DNA of 64,000 nt, taken from contig OY757904.1 of the NCBI GenBank assembly GCA_963585895.1, positions 161,654,742-161,718,741 of the forward strand, given 5' to 3'. A program made the translations under genes and the position numbers. The notes under the pieces were generated by a model. The model searched no databases, was not told where the DNA came from, and saw nothing but the letters and a program-made list of their open reading frames with translations. Source of the DNA: Sepioteuthis lessoniana. Its lineage: Eukaryota > Mollusca > Cephalopoda > Myopsida > Loliginidae. Numbering within the stretch: the stretch's first letter is position 1; every line of letters begins with the position of its first letter. Below are positions 57,801 through 64,000 of this stretch, piece by piece.

Positions 57801-60800
57801 CATCTATCACCCTCTGTCTCTCTCTCTTGCTCTTTGTCCTCATCATCTCTCACCTCTTGATTCTCTCTTGCCATTCGTCCTTATCATATCTCGACTCCTG
57901 ACTCTCTTTTGTCATCCACACTTCATCTATCACCCTCTGTCTCTCTCTCTCTCTTGCTCTTTGTCCTCATCATCTCTCACCTCTTGATTCTCTCTTGCCA
58001 TTCGTCCTTATCATATCTCGACTCCTGACTCTCTTTTGTCATCCACACTTCATCTATCACCCTCTGTCTCTCTCTTGGTCTTTGTCCTCATCATCTCACA
58101 CCTCTTGATTCTCTCTTGCCGATCGTCCTTATCATATCTCGACTCCTGACTCTCTTTTGTCATCCACACTTCATCTATCACCCTCTGTCTCTCTCTTGCT
58201 CTTTGTCCTCATCATCTCTCACCTCTTGATTCTCTCTTGCCATTCGTCCTTATCATATCTCGACTCCTGACTCTCTTTTGTCATCCACACTTCATCTATC
58301 ACCCTCTGTTTCTCTCTTGCTCTTTGTCCTCATCATCTCTCACCTCTTGATTCTCTCTTGCCATTCGTCCTTATCATATCTCGACTCCTGACTCTCTTTT
58401 GTCATCCACACTTCATCTATCACCCTCTGTCTCTCTCTCTCTCTTGCTCTTTGTCCTCATCATCTCTCACCTCTTGATTCTCTCTTGCCATTCGTCCTTA
58501 TCATATCTCGACTCCTGACTCTCTTTTGTCATCCACACTTCATCTATCACCCTCTGTCTCTCTCTCTCTCTTGCTCTTTGTCCTCATCATCTCTCACCTC
58601 CTGATTCTCTCTTGCCATTCGTCCTTATCATATCTCGACTCCTGACTCTCTTTTGTCATCCACACTTCATCTATCACCCTCTGTCTCTCTCTTGCTCTTT
58701 GTCCTCATCATCTCACACCTCTTGATTCTCTCTTGCCGATCGTCCTTATCATATCTCGACTCCTGACTCTCTTTTGTCATCCACACTTCATCTATCACCC
58801 TCTGTCTCTCTCTTGCTCTTTGTCCTCATCATCTCTCACCTCTTGATTCTCTCTTGCCATTCGTCCTTATCATATCTCGACTCCTGACTCTCTTTTGTCA
58901 TCCACACTTCATCTATCACCCTCTGTCTCTCTCTCTCTCTTGCTCTTTGTCCTCATCATCTCTCACCTCTTGATTCTCTCTTGCCATTCGTCCTTATCAT
59001 ATCTCGACTCCTGACTCTCTTTTGTCATTCACACTTCATCTATCACCCTCTGTCTCTCTCTTGCTCTTTGTCCTCATCATCTCTCACCTCTTGATTCTCT
59101 CTTGCCATTCGTCCTTATCATATCTCGACTCCTGACTCTCTTTTGTCATCCACACTTCATCTATCACCCTCTGTCTCTCTCTTGCTCTTTGTCCTCATCA
59201 TCTCTCACCTCTTGATTCTCTCTTGCCATTCGTCCTTATCATATCTCGACTCCTGACTCTCTTTTGTCATCCACACTTCATCTATCACCCTCTGTCTCTC
59301 TCTTGCTCTTTGTCCTCATCATCTCTCACCTCTTGATTCTCTCTTGCCATTCGTCCTTATCATATGTCGACTCCTGACTCTCTTTTGTCATCCACACTTC
59401 ATCTATTACCCTCTGTCTCTCTCTTGCTCTTTGTCCTCATCATCTCTCACCTCTTGATTCTCTCTTGCCATTCGTCCTTATCATATCTCGACTTCTGACT
59501 CTCTTTTGTCATCCACACTTCATCTATCACCCTCTGTCTCTCTCTTGCTCTTTGTCCTCATCATCTCTCACCTCTTGATTCTCTCTTGCCATTCGTCCTT
59601 ATCATATCTCGACTCCTGACTCTCTTTTGTCATCCACACTTCATCTATCACCCTCTGTCTCTCTCTTGCTCTTTGTCCTCATCATCTCTCACCTCTTGAT
59701 TCTCTCTTGCCATTCGTCCTTATCATATCTCGACTCCTGACTCTCTTTTGTCATCTACACTTCATCTCTCACCCTCTGTCTCTGTCTCTCTCTCTTGCTC
59801 TTTGTCCTCATCATCTCTCACCTCTTGATTCTCTCTTGCCATTCGTCCTTATCATATCTCGACTCCTGACTCTCTTTTGTCATCCACACTTCATCTATCA
59901 CCCTCTGTCTCTCTCTTGCTCTTTGTCCTCATCATCTCTCACCTCTTGATTCTCTCTTGCCATTCGTCCTTATCATATCTCGACTCCTGACTCTCTTTTG
60001 TCATCCACACTTCATCTATCACCCTCTGTCTCTCTCTTGCTCTTTGTCCTCATCATCTCTCACCTCTTGATTCTCTCTTGCCATTCGTCCTTATCATATG
60101 TCGACTCCTGACTCTCTTTTGTCATCCACACTTCATCTATTACCCTCTGTCTCTCTCTTGCTCTTTGTCCTCATCATCTCTCACCTCTTGATTCTCTCTT
60201 GCCATTCGTCCTTATCATATCTCGACTCCTGACTCTCTTTTGTCATCCACACTTCATCTATCACCCTCTGTCTCTCTCTTGCTCTTTGTCCTCATCATCT
60301 CTCACCTCTTGATTCTCTCTTGCCATTCGTCCTTATCATATCTCGACTCCTGACTCTCTTTTGTCATCCACACTTCATCTATCACCCTCTGTCTCTCTCT
60401 TGCTCTTTGTCCTCATCATCTCTCACCTCTTGATTCTCTCTTGCCATTCGTCCTTATCATATCTCGACTCCTGACTCTCTTTTGTCATTCACACTTCATC
60501 TATCACCCTCTGTCTCTCTCTTGCTCTTTGTCCTCATCATCTCTCACCTCTTGATTCTCTCTTGCCATTCGTCCTTATCATATCTCGACTCCTGACTCTC
60601 TTTTGTCATCTACACTTCATCTCTCACCCTCTGTCTCTGTCTCTCTCTCTTGCTCTTTGTCCTCATCATCTCTCACCTCTTGATTCTCTCTTGCCATTCG
60701 TCCTTATCATATCTCGACTCCTGACTCTCTTTTGTCATCCACACTTCATCTATCACCCTCTGTCTCTCTCTCTTGCTCTTTGTCCTCATCATCTCTCACC

Positions 60801-61105
60801 TCTTGATTCTCTCTTGCCATTCGTCCTTATCATATCTCGACTCCTGACTCTCTTTTGTCATCCACACTTCATCTATCACCCTCTGTCTCTCTCTTGCTCT
60901 TTGTCCTCATCATCTCTCACCTCTTGATTCTCTCTTTCCATTCGTCCTTATCGTGTCTCGCCTCTTGACTCAATTTTGCACTGTACACTGATTATCTAAA
61001 ACCCTTTGTCTCTCTCTTGCCATACGTCCTTATCGTGTCTCGCGTGTTGACTGTCTTTTGCCATCCACACTTATCTGTCAAACTTTGTTTCTCTCTTACC
61101 CTTTG
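51825..61105. repeat. 121-bp trimeric satellite array
   Basis: About 75 copies of a 121-bp unit (to 127 bp where a CT run is longer). Each has three related parts of about 40 bp beginning TTGCCATTCGTCCTTATCAT, TTGTCATCCACACTTCATCT and TTGCTCTTTGTCCTCATCAT. Marker variants recur: GCCGATCGTCC at 53691, 56766, 58118 and 58735; CATATGTCGACTCC at 59361 and 60095; CTATTACCCTC at 59403 and 60137 (both 734 bp apart). Multi-unit blocks have therefore been duplicated. Open frames of up to 162 codons are by-products of the repeat. Confidence 0.98.
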
Positions 61106-61899
61106 TCCTTATCATGTCCTTATCAATAAAATCCCATTTCTCGGTGTCCTAATAGACACAAGCAATAATAACAAATTTACCACCTCTACATATAAAAAAC
61201 CTACCAATATTAATCCCCGCACCCTCAATTTCCATAATGAATGCCTCTTCCAGTATTACCGAACCATCTTAAAATCACTTATTTCCAGAGCTAAACAAAT
61301 CTCTTCCTCCCAAACTATCTTCTTTAATGAACTTAAAAAACAAACACTTATTAATAATCGGTTTCCTAACTGCATTGTTGATACAGAAATTATACATTTC
61401 ATTAATAAAACTGAACAATATAACTTAGACAATACCGTAAGCCATAAACAACCAATAAACCTTTACTATCAAAACCGATTTCATAATAATTATAAGATAG
61501 ATGAACATATATCGAAAAACCTTATCCCCCCCCACAAAAAATGTTCTCCCAATTGATTCAACCAAAAAATAAGATTTGTCATTTACAGCAGGAAATTTAA
61601 AACTTCCAATCGAATTATTTCCAATAACTCTTCCTCCTCAATTAAACTTCTTGATTGGACAAATGCCATATATATGTTCAAATATCCCCGGGGAGACTCT
61701 GTGTCTATAACGAAAATAATACGTGCGTTTGTTTTACCAGTACGACTCTTTCAAGACGGTTTACTATGCACCTTTTAATGATTCTAGTTTCATAACCCTA
61801 CATCTTAAAAGCCATTCCCTCTCTCCAAATTAAAATTTCGAAAAATCCTAGTTGAAAACACGAAATTGATGGCACGGCTACAACTCATAGAAGCCCCCA

Positions 61900-61945
<46 letters not shown>

Positions 61946-62335
61946 AAAAAAAACTCGAATTGATAGAATTAACTTTGAAAATTGTGACAACGTTTGAAAT
62001 GCTTTAGAATGTTTACTTTTTGTCTTTTGTTTTGTTGTTTTTTAGTTATTAACGAAGTGAAAAAGATATAAAATTTTAGAACATTCTATTTCTCGTGATA
62101 AATATTCTATTTCCGTTGATAGCGTTCTATTTTAAATTCTTTCGATGTCATTAGCATCTCTGTTTAATCCAGTCATATATTTACGTAATATTTGCAATGT
62201 TATTAGAATTAACAAGACCTTTTTTTAAAAACAATCTTTACACTTGCAAACAACCCCTGAGGAAGGCCTATGAAAGGTCCAAAAGCCCTCGAGACAATTT
62301 CAGTAAATTCATTTACCAACTAGATATAATGATGA
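61106..62335 (+). mobile_element. Penelope-like element, 5'-truncated
   Basis: Starts at the right edge of the satellite. The plus strand encodes KIPFLGVLIDTSNNNKFTTS, TYKKPTNINPRTLNFHNE, LKSLISRAKQISSSQTIFFN and INLYYQNRFHNNYKIDEHI, the end of a Penelope-like reverse transcriptase. Decayed remnants of the GIY-YIG part follow (KLKFRKILVENTKLMA; RINFENCDNV), with a (TA)n run at about 61902-61941 inside. It ends with the family tail AGGAAGGCCTATGAAAGGTC, also present at 16.4-17.0 kb. Old, inactive, with several breaks. Confidence 0.88.
61902..61941. repeat. (TA)n microsatellite
   Basis: About 20 TA dinucleotides lying within the former coding region of the Penelope-like element. Confidence 0.95.
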
Positions 62336-62492
62336 AACTAGAAATTAAAAAAAAAAATTGCAATAAGATTTTTATGGTTTTGTATCATTGTATTATTCCA
62401 ATTTTTGTTAATTTTGAAGCTGCATCTAAAAGTTTTTGCAATATATTCACTACCTGATCTCACTCCAGTATATTAAGAAATTCACTAATTAT

Positions 62493-63110
62493 GGTTGGTT
62501 GGTTGGTTGGTTATTTGGGGTTTTATGGCATATCAACCTTTGTAGGTTATTTAACGCAAAACTCATTTTTTATGCAAATAGTCAGTTCTATTTCAAACAA
62601 TTCAGTTTAGCATAAGTACACAGTTTAATTGTCAAAAACATTTCTATTTCAAGGTATTCAGTTTATTAAAACAGTTCTAATTCAGCTAATTCAGTTTAGT
62701 ATAAGTACAGATTTTATTAAACAATTTACATGAAACAATTCGGTTTAGTGTAAGTAGAGTTCCAATGTCAAAAAAGTTCCATTTAAAAAAATTCAGTTGA
62801 GCATAAGTACGCAATATAAATGTAAGTACACAGTTTAATTGTCAAAAACATTTCTATTTCAAGCTCTTCAGTTTAGTCAAACAGTTCAATTCAAACAATT
62901 CAGTTTAGCATAAGTATGCAGTTAGTTCTATTTTACCCATAGATCGGGCCCTATCAGGTGCTACCATTCCGGGCCAGAGTGGACCTGAGGGCAATGGCAA
63001 CGAAGGGGTGCTCGGCATTCCCCAAAGCCCCAGCATCACTGGAATCTCACCATCAGACTGTTTAATGTCATATCCAGGTCACTCATTGTGGGGGGGGGGT
63101 CGATTATGCA
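62493..63110 (+). repeat. repeat family D, longest copy
   Basis: Begins with four TTGG units, then GGGGTTTTATGGCATATCAA and TAGGTTATTTAACGC. The middle holds several degenerate copies of an about 25-bp ATTCAGTTTAGCATAAGTAC motif. The right end is GAGTGGACCTGAGGGCAATG, AAGCCCCAGCATCACTGG, TTTAATGTCATATCCAGG, closing in a G-run. No coding. Confidence 0.75.
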
Positions 63111-63152
63111 ACACTAATTATGGTAACAAAAGATATATAAAAATTGCATAGT

Positions 63153-63168
63153 ATACATACATACATAC

Positions 63169-63214
<46 letters not shown>

Positions 63215-63218
63215 GTGT
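63153..63218. repeat. CATA / TA / GT compound microsatellite
   Basis: CATA units, then TA, then a long GT run that forms the 3' tail side of the neighbouring minus-strand SINE. Confidence 0.92.
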
Positions 63219-63453
63219 AAAGTTGGCGACCTTAGTCGAGTGTGACCCTAAGGCTTCCTTTTCAATCGCTACTACACACGAGGTGTAGGGGAGGTCGCTA
63301 TTCCATTCCCAGGATTACTCCACTTTACCCTTGATCCTCACCTTATAGTGCTGAGTGCCAAGCAAGGCTGCATCAAGTACCATTTTTGGAGTCTTTGGTA
63401 TGACTCGACCTGGGATTGAACCCCGGTCTCTCGAACCATTGGCGAACCGGATA
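63217..63453 (-). repeat. SINE family B, reverse orientation
   Basis: The complement gives GTTCGCCAATGGTTCGAGAG, GGGGTTCAATCCCAGGTCG, CATACCAAAGACTCC and GGTCGCCAACTTTAC. The head faces the head of the next copy. Confidence 0.9.
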
Positions 63454-63461
63454 TTGGCATG

Positions 63462-63710
63462 ATGTTTACAGTGTTCGCCAATGGCCCGGGAGACCAGGGT
63501 TCAATCCCAGGCCAATTCATACCAAAGACTCCAAAAATAGTACCTAATGCCTCCATGCTTAACACTCAGCATTATAAGATACGGATCAAGGGTAAAGTGG
63601 AGCAATCCAGGAAAAGAAGTAGCGCCCTTCCCTACACCTTGGTGTAGTAGCTATCGAAAAGGGAGCCTTCGGGTCACTTTCGATTACGATTGCCAACTTT
63701 ACTTACATAC
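63462..63710 (+). repeat. SINE family B
   Basis: GTGTTCGCCAATGGCCCGGG, GGGTTCAATCCCAGGCC, CATACCAAAGACTCC, GGTAAAGTGGAGCAATCC and tail GATTGCCAACTTTACTTACA. Forms a head-to-head pair with 63217-63453. Confidence 0.92.
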
Positions 63711-64000
63711 TTATATAATATATATAAAAGTAAGTACGTATATATGTAAGTTTGCAAGTAGGTAGGTATATATAATAAGTCATATTATCTTTTATACAAT
63801 TTATAAAAGATCTTTTCAATATCCATTTACATTCCTCAGTCTGATATAAACTTTAAATTTAACTGCGCTTTATCAACAGCAGTTGGGTGTTTCTCTGAAA
63901 TTGATGCATGATAACTAAAGTAAAACAAAGTTCAATAGGTTATTTGTATAACTATTAATCCAAATATCAAAATGTACCGTTGATCTGTATTAAAAGAATA
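63711..64000. other. non-coding AT-rich stretch
   Basis: Short GTAAGTA-type repeats near 63728-63760; otherwise nothing recognised. Confidence 0.5.

Noticed and set aside
52457-60927. Repeated open frames of 80-162 codons (MPFVLIISRLLTL...)
   Set aside because: They are frames through the 121-bp satellite. Length depends on CT-run length shifting the frame, and no gene structure surrounds them.
38051-64000. Upstream exons of the receptor gene (lobe 1, signal peptide)
   Set aside because: No minus-strand segment with the expected YGExG, DxC or GGLFPxH motifs was found. Short exons could have been missed, so this is absence of evidence only.

Overview
The window is an AT-rich, repeat-dominated stretch of animal nuclear DNA. 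The mix of repeats points to a coleoid cephalopod, most likely an octopus: tRNA-derived SINEs, mariner elements ending in a GGDYFEGD-type C-terminus, Penelope-like elements, a LINE with a VIPIVIGALGTV-like 3' domain, long (TA)n tracts and very large minisatellites. This assignment rests on remembered family sequences, not on a search.

Only one host gene is supported. It lies on the minus strand between 38050 and 11257. Six consecutive exons with matching splice phases (38050-37903, 36161-36022, 34757-34461, 20787-20682, 17704-17568, 12312-11257) encode the second half of a metabotropic-glutamate-receptor-type ligand-binding domain and a complete nine-cysteine NCD3G domain. The last exon does not lead into a seven-transmembrane domain. 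It runs on for about 276 codons of Lys/Ser/Glu/Asn-rich, sequon-rich sequence to a stop at 11257. The gene therefore appears to encode a soluble, 7TM-less class C receptor ectodomain, and the residue equivalent to a main glutamate-contact aspartate is replaced. The 5' exons were not found in the window.

Layout: 1-3.6 kb holds a SINE, a Penelope-like fragment and a repeat-encoded protein fragment. 3.6-10.6 kb is a 52-bp minisatellite with higher-order blocks, beginning 0.64 kb past the gene's stop. 11.2-38.1 kb is the gene, its introns filled with LINE, SINE, mariner and Penelope-like copies. 38.1-49 kb is non-coding with small minisatellites and more SINE, LINE and mariner copies. 49.2-61.1 kb is a second, pyrimidine-rich satellite that passes from about 41-bp monomers to a 121-bp trimeric unit, with a SINE and an inverted monomer block inside it. 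61.1-64 kb has a Penelope-like element, an unclassified dispersed repeat and two head-to-head SINEs.

All calls come from reading the sequence. Family names for mobile elements are recognition from memory and were not checked against a database. Boundaries of SINEs, LINEs and satellites are approximate to about 10-30 bases.
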